From Natribaculum luteum (GTDB lineage: Archaea > Halobacteriota > Halobacteria > Halobacteriales > Natrialbaceae): a DNA stretch of 64,000 nt. Below, piece after piece: positions 1 to 9,059 of the stretch (position 1 is its first letter; the number at the start of each line of letters is the position of its first letter). The translations under genes and the position numbers were made by a program. The DNA lies in assembly GCF_023008545.1 (NCBI RefSeq), contig NZ_CP095397.1:434001-498000 (forward strand), read 5' to 3'. The notes beneath the pieces are model-generated. The model was not told the origin of the DNA, ran no database searches, and saw only the letters and a list, made by a program, of their open reading frames with translations.

Positions 1-420
1 CTTCTGGAGGCGCACGTACGACTTCGCGGTGAAGTAGTAGGCGTCCATCTCGAGGCCGATCCGGCCGTCGGCGACGTCGAGGTCGGCGAGCACGTCGGCG
101 AAGACGTCCATCGGGTGGAGGTCGTGGGGCGAGTGGACGTGGTCGTCGCTGTACGAGCGGATGCTCGACTCGGAGAGCCAGGTCGTCGCTCGAGCGCCGT
201 TGGCGTCCATCTCACGGCCGATCCAGACGGGTTCGTCCCGGTCGGGCGTGACGACGACGGCCTGGTGGACGTAGAACGACCAGCCGTCGTATCCCGTGAG
301 GTAGTTCATGTTCGCCGGGTCGGAGACGACGACGGCGTCGAGTCCCTCCTCGCGCAGCCGCGCTTTGGTCCGTTCGATCCGTCGTTCGTACTCCGCCTCG
401 TCGAAGACAGTTCGTGGCAT
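1..420 (-). CDS. M24-family metallopeptidase (Xaa-Pro peptidase / ectoine hydrolase-like), N-terminal part
   Basis: The minus strand is open from an ATG at 418-420 to the window edge, giving 140 residues of the N-terminal creatinase-like domain. Recognisable stretches are LREEGLDAVVVSDPANMNYLTGYDG and a following VYVHQAVVV-like strand, typical of the non-catalytic half of Xaa-Pro dipeptidases and of ectoine hydrolase DoeA. The catalytic metal-binding half lies outside the window, so substrate cannot be judged. A TATA-like stretch (minus-strand reading of about 453-462) sits near 35 nt upstream of the ATG, consistent with a nearly leaderless transcript. A second M24 homologue is at 47818-49029. 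Confidence 0.8.
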   Translation of the reverse strand, partial: MPRTVFDEAEYERRIERTKARLREEGLDAVVVSDPANMNYLTGYDGWSFYVHQAVVVTPDRDEPVWIGREMDANGARATTWLSESSIRSYSDDHVHSPHDLHPMDVFADVLADLDVADGRIGLEMDAYYFTAKSYVRLQK

Positions 421-576
421 GGTAACGGGTCCTCTACCGGGTGGGTGTACCAGTAACGCTAAAAGTTTTTCGTGTATGTTAGAAACAGATAGTGTGTATA
501 TTTCGGAGCGCGGGTGAGAACTATCGACTCGAGGCGAACCACCCGCCTTAAGACGGGGCGGGACGTCCCGCCGGAC

Positions 577-1122
577 ATGGCAGTACTCGAGACGATCGTC
601 GTCGCGTTCTGGGCGATGTTGCCCGCGTACGTGCCGAACAACGCGGCAGTGCTCGCCGGCGGCGGGCGACCGATCGACGGCGGGCGGACGTGGGGCGACA
701 GTCGGATCCTCGGCGACGGGAAGACCTGGCGCGGCACCGCCGTGGGGACGGCCGCCGGGGCCGTCCTAGCGCTCGTCCTCAATGCAATCTCGGGCGACGT
801 CGGGTCAGTGACCGGCGTCGGCCTCCCGGTCTTCCCGGCCCCAGCCATCGTCGCGCTCCCGTTCGGAGCGATGCTCGGCGACATCCTCGCCTCGTTTCTC
901 AAGCGCCGGACGGGACGCGAGCGCGGCGCGGCCTTCCCCGGCGTCGACCAGCTCGACTTCGTCGTCGTCTCGCTCGCGCTCGCGTTCGTCGCCGCCCCCG
1001 ACTGGTTCCTCGAGACGTTCACCCTGCCCGTCCTGGCGGTCGTCGTGATCATCACGCCGCTTTTGCACGTGACGACCAACGTGATCGCGTACAAACTCGG
1101 GCTGAAGAACGAACCCTGGTAA
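577..1122 (+). CDS. carS: CDP-archaeol synthase (CDP-2,3-bis-O-geranylgeranyl-sn-glycerol synthase)
   Basis: An integral membrane enzyme of 181 residues that transfers CMP from CTP to unsaturated archaetidic acid, making the CDP-activated precursor of all archaeal polar lipids. The sequence has four to five hydrophobic segments and the family's conserved PAYVPNNAAVL and GDGKTWRG segments; the latter, with the following GDILASFLKRR loop, fits the CDP-alcohol-forming CarS/CdsA-like family. The ATG at 577 was chosen because it starts the conserved hydrophobic N terminus and lies about 27 nt after a TTAAG TATA-like box at 547, as expected for a leaderless haloarchaeal mRNA. Upstream in-frame codons from 514 are not conserved-looking. 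Confidence 0.93.
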   Translation: MAVLETIVVAFWAMLPAYVPNNAAVLAGGGRPIDGGRTWGDSRILGDGKTWRGTAVGTAAGAVLALVLNAISGDVGSVTGVGLPVFPAPAIVALPFGAMLGDILASFLKRRTGRERGAAFPGVDQLDFVVVSLALAFVAAPDWFLETFTLPVLAVVVIITPLLHVTTNVIAYKLGLKNEPW

Positions 1123-1134
1123 CGGTCGGTCGGA

Positions 1135-2091
1135 CTACTCGAGTGCGTCGGCCAGATCGGCCGCGACGTCGGCGTACGCCTCGTGGGCCCGGGTCAGATC
1201 GACTGGCTCTTCGAGCATCGCCATGAAGCCGTGGATCACGTCCGGGTAGTTCCGGTATGTGACGGGAACGCCGGCCGCCTCGAGTCGATCGGCGTAGGCG
1301 GCCCCGTCCTCGCGCAGTGGATCGAACCCCGCCGTGACGACCGTCGCCGGTGGCAGCCCGGACAGGTCGCGTGCGAGCCGCGGCGCGACCAGGAGGTGTA
1401 ACTCGTCGACGTCGCGCTCGAGGTAGTGGTCGCGAAACCACTCCATCTCGGCCGTCGTGAGGAAGTACCCCTCCGCGTTTTCCTCGTAGGAGTCGGTTTC
1501 GGTCGGGTCGCCGGTCACCGGATAGAGGAGAAGCTGGTACGCGATCGACGGTCCGTCGCGATGGCGGGCGAGCAACGCGGTCGCGGCGGCGAGGTTCCCG
1601 CCGGCGCTGTCGCCGGCGAGGACGATCCGGTCGGGGTCGCCGCCGATCGCCGCCGCGTCGTCCGCGAGCCACTCTAGGGCAGCGTAGCTGTCCTCGAGGG
1701 CGGCCGGGAACGGGTGTTCCGGCGCGAGTCGGTAGTCGACGCTGACGACGACGTACCCCGTCTCGGTGGCGAGTTTCCGACACGAGGGATCGTGTGAGTC
1801 GAGACTCCCGATCACCCAGCCACCGCCGTGGAGATAACAGACGACCGGCCGCGACTCGTCGGGCCGCGGATCGTAGATCCGAACCGGGAGGTCGCCACCG
1901 GGTCCGTCGATCGTCCGCTCCTCGACCGACGCGACCTGGATCGACGGCTCGTCACGGCCGAGCAGTCCGTCGAGGAGGTCACGAGCCTCGAGCGGCGAGA
2001 ACTCCTCGAGCGACGGGGCACCCATCTCCTCGAGTGCGTCGAGGACGGCCTGGACTTCGGAGTGGGGTTCGTCGGCGGCACCGCGGGTCAT
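1135..2091 (-). CDS. alpha/beta hydrolase, hormone-sensitive lipase-like esterase
   Basis: A 318-residue esterase of the HSL/acetyl-hydrolase family. The oxyanion-hole motif HGGGW and the nucleophile elbow GDSAGG are both present, followed by a C-terminal Asp in FDPLREDG and a His in VIHGFM completing the triad. Substrate is unknown; family members hydrolyse short-chain esters in the cytoplasm. The start at 2091 gives MTRGAADEP; the open frame extends further to 2160, but the extra residues look non-coding and a TATA-like element lies between. It is convergent with carS, 12 nt apart, and divergent from pyrE. Confidence 0.9.
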   Translation of the reverse strand: MTRGAADEPHSEVQAVLDALEEMGAPSLEEFSPLEARDLLDGLLGRDEPSIQVASVEERTIDGPGGDLPVRIYDPRPDESRPVVCYLHGGGWVIGSLDSHDPSCRKLATETGYVVVSVDYRLAPEHPFPAALEDSYAALEWLADDAAAIGGDPDRIVLAGDSAGGNLAAATALLARHRDGPSIAYQLLLYPVTGDPTETDSYEENAEGYFLTTAEMEWFRDHYLERDVDELHLLVAPRLARDLSGLPPATVVTAGFDPLREDGAAYADRLEAAGVPVTYRNYPDVIHGFMAMLEEPVDLTRAHEAYADVAADLADALE

Positions 2092-2219
2092 CGAATGCGA
2101 CGACGGCTCGCATCGGCAAAAGGTCCCGGTTCGCCGTGGAGTGTGACTGCACGATTTCACGACGGCGATCGGATCGGAATTTCACACCGTTTATCTCGAT
2201 CCGGCGCGCCTCTCCGACA

Positions 2220-2747
2220 ATGACGAACCAGGAACTCATCGACGCGTTGCGTACAGCAGACGCCGTTCAGTTCGGCGAGTTCGACCTCGCCCACGGCGGC
2301 ACGAGCGAGTACTACGTCGACAAGTACCTCTTCGAGACCGACCCGCGCTGTCTCGAGTTGATCGCCGAGGCCTTCGCCGAACGGGTCGACGAGGACGAGA
2401 AACTCGCGGGCGTGGCACTCGGCGCGGTCCCCCTCGCCGCAGCGACGAGCGTCGCTGCCGGGGTGCCGTACGTCATCGCGCGCAAGCAGCGCAAGGAGTA
2501 CGGCACGGCGAACCTGATCGAGGGCCGACTCGAGGAGGGCGAGGAAGTGGTCGTCCTCGAGGACATCGTCACCACGGGGACGAGCCTCGTCGACGCGATC
2601 GAGGCGCTTCGGGAGGCAGGTGCGACCGTCGAGCGCGCGATGGTCGTCGTCGACCGCGAGGAGGGCGGCCGCGAGAACGTCGAAGACGCGGGCGTCGAGA
2701 TGGAGGCGCTCGTGACCGCGAGCGAGTTGCTGGCAGACCGCGAGTAG
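2220..2747 (+). CDS. pyrE: orotate phosphoribosyltransferase
   Basis: A 175-residue cytosolic enzyme of pyrimidine synthesis that joins orotate and PRPP to give OMP. The PRPP-binding loop [10 protein letters not shown] is near residues 112-121, the conserved [12 protein letters not shown] lies near the N terminus, and a basic loop RKQRKEYGT (near 87-95) supplies catalytic lysines. The ATG at 2220 is about 28 nt after a TTTAT box (2194-2198), indicating a leaderless mRNA. The GNAT gene starts 3 nt after its stop, so the two are probably cotranscribed. A paralogous PRTase-fold regulator, GfcR, is encoded at 5565. Confidence 0.95.
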   Translation: MTNQELIDALRTADAVQFGEFDLAHGGTSEYYVDKYLFETDPRCLELIAEAFAERVDEDEKLAGVALGAVPLAAATSVAAGVPYVIARKQRKEYGTANLIEGRLEEGEEVVVLEDIVTTGTSLVDAIEALREAGATVERAMVVVDREEGGRENVEDAGVEMEALVTASELLADRE

Positions 2748-2750
2748 TCG

Positions 2751-3290
2751 ATGGTCACGGTCGCACGCGACCCGTCGCCGCCGGTCGAGGCGTGTCTCGA
2801 CCTCGCGCGAGCGCTCGAGGAGCACTTCACCGCGGACGCGCTCGCCGAGATCCAGGCGGCGCTCGACGATCAGCGAACGTACGTCGCTCGAGACGGCGAC
2901 GACGTCGTCGGCTTCGCGACGATCTACCGCGGGGTTCCCGCCGCCCACCGGCGCGGCGAGACGCGGGACGACGCTGTCGCCGAACTGACCTGGATCGGCG
3001 TCAGGCCGTCCCGGCAGGGAAACGGCGTCGGCGGTCGCCTCCTCGAGACCGCGGCAGACGAACTGGCCGACGGCGGCGTCCGCGTGCTCTCGGTGAAGAC
3101 GCTCGCACCGAGCGTCGAGTACCGACCGTACGAGGCGACCCGGCGGTTCTACGAGGCGAACGGGTTCGTCCCGGTCGAGACAATCGATCCCTACCCCGGA
3201 TGGGAGCCCGGCAACCCCTGTAGCATCTACGTCAAACCGCTGGCGACGGCCGACGAATACGGGCGTCCGAACGGCGTCGATCCCACGTGA
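2751..3290 (+). CDS. GNAT-family N-acetyltransferase
   Basis: A 179-residue predicted acetyltransferase. The acetyl-CoA-binding motif A is visible as VRPSRQGNGVGGRLLE near residues 83-98, preceded by the beta-strand LTWIGV, and followed by the motif B-like YEATRRFYEANGFVPVE. The substrate is not predictable. It begins three bases after the pyrE stop and probably shares its transcript, though no functional link with pyrimidine synthesis is evident. The Pro-rich N terminus and the C-terminal tail beyond residue 165 look like poorly conserved extensions. Confidence 0.88.
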   Translation: MVTVARDPSPPVEACLDLARALEEHFTADALAEIQAALDDQRTYVARDGDDVVGFATIYRGVPAAHRRGETRDDAVAELTWIGVRPSRQGNGVGGRLLETAADELADGGVRVLSVKTLAPSVEYRPYEATRRFYEANGFVPVETIDPYPGWEPGNPCSIYVKPLATADEYGRPNGVDPT

Positions 3291-3324
3291 GGTCGTGGCA
3301 AACGCACACGGCACCATCACAACC

Positions 3325-3332
3325 CTTTTATC
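3325..3332 (+). promoter_or_regulatory. TATA box of the thrS leader transcript
   Basis: CTTTTATC at 3325-3332, preceded by an A/C-rich BRE-like AACC, is a typical haloarchaeal core promoter. Transcription would start about 25 nt downstream, near 3353-3356, just before the ATG of the small leader ORF at 3358 and about 160 nt before thrS. Confidence 0.6.
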
Positions 3333-3357
3333 CCGGTCGAGAGTAATCGTAATCACG

Positions 3358-3399
3358 ATGGTAGGTGTCCGCTTTACAGGGGCTCTCGCCCGCTTCTAA
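3358..3399 (+). CDS. putative 13-residue leader peptide upstream of thrS
   Basis: The frame from ATG 3358 to TAA 3397-3399 encodes MVGVRFTGALARF. The predicted transcription start lies 2-5 nt upstream, so it would be read as a leaderless mRNA start, which haloarchaea use efficiently. It contains one Thr codon, ACA (codon 7), a rare choice in such a GC-rich genome. Its first codons form one arm of the 3360-3411 hairpin. Whether it is translated is unproven; its only support is position, promoter spacing and overlap with the stem. Confidence 0.4.
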   Translation: MVGVRFTGALARF

Positions 3400-3411
3400 C
3401 TCACACCTACC
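3360..3411 (+). promoter_or_regulatory. inverted repeat in the thrS 5' leader
   Basis: GGTAGGTGT (3360-3368) is perfectly complementary to ACACCTACC (3403-3411), a 9-bp stem enclosing 34 nt. The left arm lies inside the mini-ORF (codons 1-4) and the right arm starts 3 nt after its stop codon, so ribosome position on the mini-ORF would decide whether the stem forms. About 100 nt separate the stem from thrS. This is a candidate attenuator or other regulatory leader element. Confidence 0.5.
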
Positions 3412-3513
3412 GTGCGCTGTGTCGACCACGACCGACCAGCGGACGGTCCAGGTGGATCCACCGGCGGACGCACACCCGGCGTTCTCACGTTCACACGAAC
3501 CACACCCACAGCC

Positions 3514-5457
3514 ATGTCAGAATCAGAATCACAGGAAGAGATAGCGGTCGTACTGCCCGACGGATCCGAACTCGAGGTCGATGCCGACGCGACGGTCGAA
3601 GACTGCGCCTACGAGATCGGCCCCGGCCTCGGCCGGGACACGGTCGCGGGCAAACTCGACGGCGACCTCGTCGCCAAAGAGGAACCCGTCTACGACGGGG
3701 CGAAACTCGAGATCGTCACGGACCAGTCCGAGGAGTACCTGCGAGTGATGCGCCACTCCGCCGCCCACTGTCTCGCACAGGCGGTCGAGCGGCTGTACGA
3801 CGACGTCAAACTCGCCATCGGGCCGCCGACCGACGAGGGTTTCTACTACGACTTCGACGACCTCGAGGTCGACGAGGAGGATCTCGAGGAGATCGAAGCG
3901 GAGATGGAAGCGATCGTCGAGGCCGATTACGACATCGAACGCGAGGAAGTCTCGATCGCGGACGCCGAGGAGCGACTCGACGGCCAGCCGTACAAACTCG
4001 AACTCCTCTCCGAGTTCGCCGACGAGAACGACCACGTCACCTTCTACAGCCAGGGCGAGTGGGGGGACCTCTGTGCCGGCCCGCACGTCGACTCGACGGG
4101 CGAGATCGGCGCGGTGAAACTGCTCGAGATCGCCGGCGCCTACTGGCGCGGCGACGAGGAGAACCCGATGCAGACCCGGATTTACGGCACCGCCTTCGAG
4201 GACGAGTCCGACCTGGAGGCGTTCCTCGAGCGAAAACGCGAGGCCGAAGAGCGCGACCACCGCCGGATCGGCAACGAAATGGACCTGTTCTCGATCCAGG
4301 ACGTCACGGGTCCCGGACTGCCGCTGTATCACCCGCCGGGCAAGACGATCCTGAACGAACTCAGCGAGTTCGTCACCGATCTCAACGACGCCGCCGGCTA
4401 CGACTACGTCGAGACGCCCCACCTGTTCAAGACGGACCTCTGGAAACGCTCCGGCCACTACGAGAACTACCAGGACGACATGTTCGTCTTTGAACTCGGC
4501 GACGACGAGTTCGGGCTGAAGCCGATGAACTGCCCCGGCCACGCCACGATCTTCGACGACCACTCCTGGAGCTACCGGGACCTTCCCGTGCGGTACGCCG
4601 AGGACGGCAAGGTCTACCGCAAGGAACAGCGCGGCGAACTCTCGGGGCTCTCGCGCGTGTGGGCCTTCACGATCGACGACGGCCACCTGTTCGTCCGCCC
4701 CGACCAGATCGAAGCGGAAGTCGAGGCCATCATGGACGCCATCGACGAGGTGCTCTCGACGTTCGACCTGGAGTACGAGGTCGCACTGGCCACGCGCCCC
4801 GAGAAGAGCGTGGGAAGTGACGAGATCTGGGAGCGTGCGGAGTCCCAGCTGAAGGCCGTCCTCGAGGACCGCGAGATGGAGTACGACCTCGAGGAGGGCG
4901 ACGGTGCCTTCTACGGCCCGAAGATCGACTACGCCTTCGAGGACGCCATCGGCCGCAGCTGGGACGGTCCCACCGTCCAGCTCGACTTCAACATGCCCGA
5001 ACGGTTCGACCTCACCTACGTCGGCGAGGACAACGAGGAACACCGTCCCGTGATGATCCACCGGGCGCTGTACGGCAGCTACGAGCGGTTCTTCATGATG
5101 CTCATCGAGCACTTCGAGGGCAAGTTCCCGCTCTGGCTCGCCCCCGAGCAGGTCCGCGTGCTCCCCATCTCCGACGACAACCTCGAGTACGCCCGGGAGG
5201 TCGCCACGGAGTTCGACGACTTCCGTGTGGAGGTCGACGACCGCGACTCGACGCTCGAGCGCAAGATCCGCGCGGCCCACGACGACCGCGTCCCCTACCA
5301 GATCATCGTCGGCGACAACGAAGAGGAGGCGGGCAACATCTCGGTTCGCGACCGCTTCGAGGACCAGGAGTCCGACGTCGAAATCGAGGCGTTCCGTGCC
5401 CACCTCGAGGACGAACGGGACGCAAAGCGGACGGAACCGGACTTCCTCGCCGAGTAA
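3514..5457 (+). CDS. thrS: threonyl-tRNA synthetase
   Basis: A 647-residue class II synthetase that charges tRNA-Thr. Domain order: an N-terminal TGS domain (about 8-68), an N2 editing domain with HxxxH (His81, His85) and CxxxH (Cys187, His191), the catalytic core with a zinc Cys in MNCPGH (Cys340), then a C-terminal anticodon-binding domain from about 545. The editing domain is the type found in bacteria and eukaryotes, not the D-Tyr-deacylase-like archaeal type. The ATG at 3514 starts a Ser/Glu-rich leader before the TGS strand; the open frame reaches back to 3412 but those residues look non-coding. Preceded by a leader ORF and hairpin. Confidence 0.96.
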   Translation: MSESESQEEIAVVLPDGSELEVDADATVEDCAYEIGPGLGRDTVAGKLDGDLVAKEEPVYDGAKLEIVTDQSEEYLRVMRHSAAHCLAQAVERLYDDVKLAIGPPTDEGFYYDFDDLEVDEEDLEEIEAEMEAIVEADYDIEREEVSIADAEERLDGQPYKLELLSEFADENDHVTFYSQGEWGDLCAGPHVDSTGEIGAVKLLEIAGAYWRGDEENPMQTRIYGTAFEDESDLEAFLERKREAEERDHRRIGNEMDLFSIQDVTGPGLPLYHPPGKTILNELSEFVTDLNDAAGYDYVETPHLFKTDLWKRSGHYENYQDDMFVFELGDDEFGLKPMNCPGHATIFDDHSWSYRDLPVRYAEDGKVYRKEQRGELSGLSRVWAFTIDDGHLFVRPDQIEAEVEAIMDAIDEVLSTFDLEYEVALATRPEKSVGSDEIWERAESQLKAVLEDREMEYDLEEGDGAFYGPKIDYAFEDAIGRSWDGPTVQLDFNMPERFDLTYVGEDNEEHRPVMIHRALYGSYERFFMMLIEHFEGKFPLWLAPEQVRVLPISDDNLEYAREVATEFDDFRVEVDDRDSTLERKIRAAHDDRVPYQIIVGDNEEEAGNISVRDRFEDQESDVEIEAFRAHLEDERDAKRTEPDFLAE

Positions 5458-5564
5458 ACGCCTGCTGACGGTTCGGCATCCCGATCAGGCAATCCACATT
5501 CGTGCTCCGTGACGGCGGTGTCAGGGATCGAAATATCCATACTTGTGGAATTGTGCCTACCAAC

Positions 5565-6275
5565 ATGAACAGAGCCGAGAAAGCGACCTTGCAGTTACGT
5601 GCCGTCGAGGTGCTGCGGATGCTCAAGGAGACGCGCACGTACGACGAACTCGCCGCGCGAACGGGGCTGCCGCCGGGCGATCTCAATCGGTACGTCAACG
5701 GACACGTCCTCCCGAGTGCCGACCGCGCCAGGACCGTCGTCGAGGACGTCGGCCGCGACGCGCTCGCGGCGGAACTCGACGCCCGGATTCGCGTCGACGA
5801 CGAGGGATACGTCGACACCTCCGGGGCGGTCTTCGACCAGCCCTTTCTCGACCTCGTCGCACCCGTCGTCGCCAGCGCCTTCGAGTTCGACCGGCCGGAC
5901 GTCGTGTTGACGGCCGCGACCGACGGCATCACGCTCGCGGCGTCGCTCGCGAGTTACTACGGCGTCCGCTGTGCGTACGCCAAGAAACGAAAGGAGACTG
6001 CAGTCGAGGAGTTCATCGAGGCCCGACAGCGCCTCGCCTCGGGGATCGAACTCACCTACTACCTGCCCGCGTCGGCGATCGACGCGGGCGAGTCCGTGCT
6101 CGTCGTCGACGACCTCATCCGCTCGGGCGAGACCCAGGAACTGCTGCTCGAGATCGTCGAGTCGGCCGGTGGCCACGTCGCGGGCGTCTTCGCGCTCATC
6201 GCCGCGGGTGACGACGGTGTCGAACGCGCACGCGAGCGAACGGACGCGCCGATCGGCTCGCTGGCGACCGTCTGA
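5565..6275 (+). CDS. gfcR: transcriptional regulator GfcR, HTH plus orotate-PRTase-like domain
   Basis: A 236-residue protein with an N-terminal helix-turn-helix (about 8-50, TYDELAARTGLPPGDLNRYVNG) joined to a type I phosphoribosyltransferase domain. The PRPP-loop region reads VLVVDDLIRSGET. In Haloferax volcanii the orthologue controls glucose and fructose catabolic genes and is not the orotate enzyme; pyrE at 2220 is the biosynthetic copy here. The start at 5565 begins the HTH; the longer frame from 5502 lacks conserved content. An AT-rich stretch with AAATATCC lies about 30 nt upstream as probable promoter. Confidence 0.88.
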   Translation: MNRAEKATLQLRAVEVLRMLKETRTYDELAARTGLPPGDLNRYVNGHVLPSADRARTVVEDVGRDALAAELDARIRVDDEGYVDTSGAVFDQPFLDLVAPVVASAFEFDRPDVVLTAATDGITLAASLASYYGVRCAYAKKRKETAVEEFIEARQRLASGIELTYYLPASAIDAGESVLVVDDLIRSGETQELLLEIVESAGGHVAGVFALIAAGDDGVERARERTDAPIGSLATV

Positions 6276-6323
6276 CGTGGTACGGATCCCGAAGCTTTTG
6301 GCTACGGAAGGCGAAGCAATACT

Positions 6324-6743
6324 ATGGCCAGAGCACACGACGTCGCAGACACCGTCCACACGCTGCTCGAGCACGACGGCCTCGAGCGGGCAGACCTCGA
6401 GGAGGTCAGGGAGGCCGACGACGAGACCGCAGAGGAGATCACCACCGACTTGCTCGCGCTGCTGGGACGGACCCACGCGCTCGCACTCCTGCGGGAGTTC
6501 GCTCTCGGAAGCGAGCCGTTGCGGTTCTCCGACCTCGAGTCGACGCTCGAGGTCTCGCCGAGTACGCTCTCGGCGCGCCTCTCGGAGTTCGTCGAGGCGG
6601 GACTGCTCGAGCGGGAGTCCTACGACGAGATCCCCCCGCGCGTCGAGTACCGGGCGACCGAGAAGACGAACGCCCTCGCGCCGCTTTTCTTCTACCTGGA
6701 CCTCTGGGCCGACCGGTACGGGTACGACCTCGAGGAGACGTAG
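6324..6743 (+). CDS. HxlR-type winged-helix transcriptional regulator
   Basis: A 139-residue predicted DNA-binding protein. After an acidic N terminus, residues about 47-110 form a winged helix: LLGRTHALALLREF, the recognition segment SDLESTLEVSPSTLSARLSEFVEAGLLERE, and a wing before YRATEKTNAL, the typical HxlR/MarR-like end of the wing. It is likely a repressor with unknown effector. A TTTTGG box at 6296-6301 lies about 25 nt before the ATG, suggesting a leaderless mRNA separate from gfcR. Confidence 0.85.
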   Translation: MARAHDVADTVHTLLEHDGLERADLEEVREADDETAEEITTDLLALLGRTHALALLREFALGSEPLRFSDLESTLEVSPSTLSARLSEFVEAGLLERESYDEIPPRVEYRATEKTNALAPLFFYLDLWADRYGYDLEET

Positions 6744-6839
6744 CGACGGGTCAGACTGTCACGACGATGGCTGCGAGTCAGTTCCGGGCACCCGTGGCTC
6801 GGCGTGGGTTGCCCCGGGACACAGTCGCAGCTATCGGTA

Positions 6840-7478
6840 TCACTCGCCGGGGACGACCGCCTCGATGCCGACGAACGACCCCTCGCCGTAGCCGTCGCGA
6901 ACCGGGTCGACGTCGTCCATCTCTCCCGGCCACTCGAAGATCGTCTGGACGAACTCGAAGTCGACGAAGCCGGCGTCCTCGAGGTCGTCGACCAGTTCGT
7001 CGGTCGAGACGAACGTCGCGTCCCGGTAGAACGGGTTCTCGTCTTTGTACTCCTGGTACTGCTGGCCGACGGGGCTCTCCCTGTCGATGTAGCCGATGAC
7101 GAGCGATCCGCCGGGACGGAGCACGCGGCGTGCCTCCGCGAACGTCGTCGGGACGTCGTCGACGAAACAGATCGTCGTGACGATCACGGCGACGTCGAAT
7201 CGATCCGTCCGGAACGGCAGCGCCTCCGCGACGCCGCGGACGACGTCGATTCCACGGTCGTCCGCGTACTCGAGCATCTCGACGGCCGGGTCGACGCCGG
7301 TTTCGATCTCGAGTGGCTCCGCGAATCGACCGCTGCCGACGCCGATCTCGAGTCCGAACGCGTCGGCCGGGACGAGTCGAGACAGGGCGTCTATCTCGGC
7401 GCGATACGCCTCTGTGTGTTCGTCGAACCACTGTTCGTATCGATCGGTGTGTTCCTCGAACGGGGCTGACTTGGGCAT
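6840..7478 (-). CDS. class I SAM-dependent methyltransferase
   Basis: A 212-residue Rossmann-fold methyltransferase. Motif I is GLEIGVGSGRFAE (about 41-53), with the acidic residue of motif II in TGVDPAVEML and motif III-like FDVAVIVTTICFVDD. Post-I region VLRPGGSLVIGYID is typical of the UbiE/Methyltransf_11 family. Substrate is unknown. The Met at 7478 starts the conserved sequence; codons upstream to 7607 are Arg-rich and look non-coding. Confidence 0.88.
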   Translation of the reverse strand: MPKSAPFEEHTDRYEQWFDEHTEAYRAEIDALSRLVPADAFGLEIGVGSGRFAEPLEIETGVDPAVEMLEYADDRGIDVVRGVAEALPFRTDRFDVAVIVTTICFVDDVPTTFAEARRVLRPGGSLVIGYIDRESPVGQQYQEYKDENPFYRDATFVSTDELVDDLEDAGFVDFEFVQTIFEWPGEMDDVDPVRDGYGEGSFVGIEAVVPGE

Positions 7479-7980
7479 CGATGATCGCTCACTCGAGTAT
7501 CGACGCGAAGACACGATAAACGGTGCCCTCGCCTGCCAACCGCGTCTCGCGTTCGCTTCGACGGGGCCGTGATCGGCGTACTCGATCGCCTCGCGTCTCG
7601 CGTGCACGGTTCGGGGTCCGGGCGTGCGCGATAGTCTGCAGACGACGTCGCGACGGCCTGGTCGCTACCCTCTCGAGCGGCGAGAGGGGTAGTTTCCATC
7701 GGCAGAGATTGTGCATTTCGAGCACAACCATTGGCGAGGAAGGTCCGACACACGAACTCCGGACACTCCTCGAGTTACCAGCGACGGAGACGCAGCTCGA
7801 CGAGCTGTATCCGTGAGCCCCTGTTCGAGACCGCATCTAAACCGCGTTTCTCGTCTCGAGTGGGCGCAGACGGTTGGTGCGACCGGGGACGATTTCGCGT
7901 TCCAGTCGCGTTCGTGACACTGGCTGGCATGCCGCTACCGAGAAGTATAAGGTTCCGCAGTGTTGTGTATACTATACAAT
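7479..7980. other. intergenic region of 502 bp
   Basis: No convincing gene. A plus-strand open frame ending at 7816 has a coding-like tail (THELRTLLELPATETQLDELYP) but no credible start, and may be a gene remnant. The right end carries promoter sequences for the flavoprotein gene: AGTATAAGG at about 7943-7951 and an AT-rich, partly symmetric GTATACTATAC at 7968-7978 directly before the ATG. Confidence 0.4.
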
Positions 7981-8922
7981 ATGGACGTCGCAATCATCGG
8001 CGGTGGCCCCGCAGGGTTGAGCGCTGCGGTCTACACCGCACGAGCCGACCAGGAGACGTACGTGTTCGACGACGGGAGCGGGACGACCCGCGAGGTCGAC
8101 ACGATGGAGAACGTCTACGGGTTCCCCGATGGCGTGACGGGTCCGGAACTCGTCTCGCTCGGGCAGCGCCACGCGACGAAGTTCGGCGCGACGATCCTCG
8201 AAGAGGAGGTGGTCCGGATCGGGCGAACCGACGACGACGCCTACGAGATCGAAACGACCGAGAACCGGTACCAGGCGCGTGGGGTCGTCATCGCGACCGG
8301 CGCCTCCTACGAATCGCCGGCCATCCGGGACGTCGACGAGTACGAGGGTCGTGGCGTCTCCTACTGCGTGGAGTGTGACGCGTACTTCTACCGCGACCGA
8401 CCGGTCGCCGTCGTCGGGTCGGGGAACTTCGCCGCCAAAGAGGCGCTGATGCTCCTCGATTACACCGACGACGTCCAGGTGCTCACCAACGGCAAGGAGT
8501 TCACCGCCGACGCCGCTCTCCGCGACCAGCTCGACGCAGCCGACGTCGCCGTTCGAACGGACCGCCTCGAGCGAGTCGACGGCGACGACGCACTCGAGCG
8601 AATCGTCACCCGGGACGGCGACGAACTCGAGGTCGACGGACTGTTCGTTGCCCTCGGTGCCGCCGGTGGAACCGCCCTCGCCGAGATGCTCGGCGTCGCC
8701 ACCGCGGGGCCGTACGTCGAGACCGACGATGGAATGGGCACCAACGTCCCGCGCGTGTACGCGGCGGGCGACGTGACCGGCGGGCAACGGCAGATCAACA
8801 CGTCCATCGGCGAGGGTACCCGAGCTGCGATCAACCTGTTAGAGGAGTTCCGAGACGCCTCGGAGTACGTCGACTACCAGAAACTCGACCGACCGGCGTC
8901 TGAGACGGCCACGTCTGACTAA
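7981..8922 (+). CDS. NAD(P)/FAD-dependent oxidoreductase, thioredoxin reductase-like
   Basis: A 313-residue flavoprotein of the TrxB fold. The FAD-binding GGGPAGLSAA is at residues 7-16, the NAD(P)H-binding VVGSGNFAAKEA is near 142-153, and the FAD-binding C-terminal YAAGDVTGGQRQI lies near 260. A redox-active CxxC (CVEC) sits just before the NADPH domain at the position of the classical thioredoxin reductase CATC, followed by D. It probably passes electrons to a thioredoxin-like partner. The ATG at 7981 is leaderless-compatible. The gene stands alone; no thioredoxin is adjacent. Confidence 0.9.
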   Translation: MDVAIIGGGPAGLSAAVYTARADQETYVFDDGSGTTREVDTMENVYGFPDGVTGPELVSLGQRHATKFGATILEEEVVRIGRTDDDAYEIETTENRYQARGVVIATGASYESPAIRDVDEYEGRGVSYCVECDAYFYRDRPVAVVGSGNFAAKEALMLLDYTDDVQVLTNGKEFTADAALRDQLDAADVAVRTDRLERVDGDDALERIVTRDGDELEVDGLFVALGAAGGTALAEMLGVATAGPYVETDDGMGTNVPRVYAAGDVTGGQRQINTSIGEGTRAAINLLEEFRDASEYVDYQKLDRPASETATSD

Positions 8923-9059
8923 CGGACGGGGTTCGATCCAGTCTCCAGTCGATCGTGGGAGGGACTGCCCGCCGATCGCTGGGAACTGGCAGAGTACGGC
9001 GTCTCCAGTTTCGATTCGAAGCAATAACGCTTATCCTCGAATCCGGACCATGAAAGACA

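Noticed and set aside
3360-3411. A tRNA-like or T-box RNA before thrS
   Set aside because: Only a single 9-bp stem is visible; there is no T arm, no tRNA cloverleaf, and the T-box system is not known in archaea. Kept only as a leader stem.
3529-5403. A 624-codon minus-strand frame inside thrS
   Set aside because: Antisense shadow of a securely identified gene, with no start signals or motifs.
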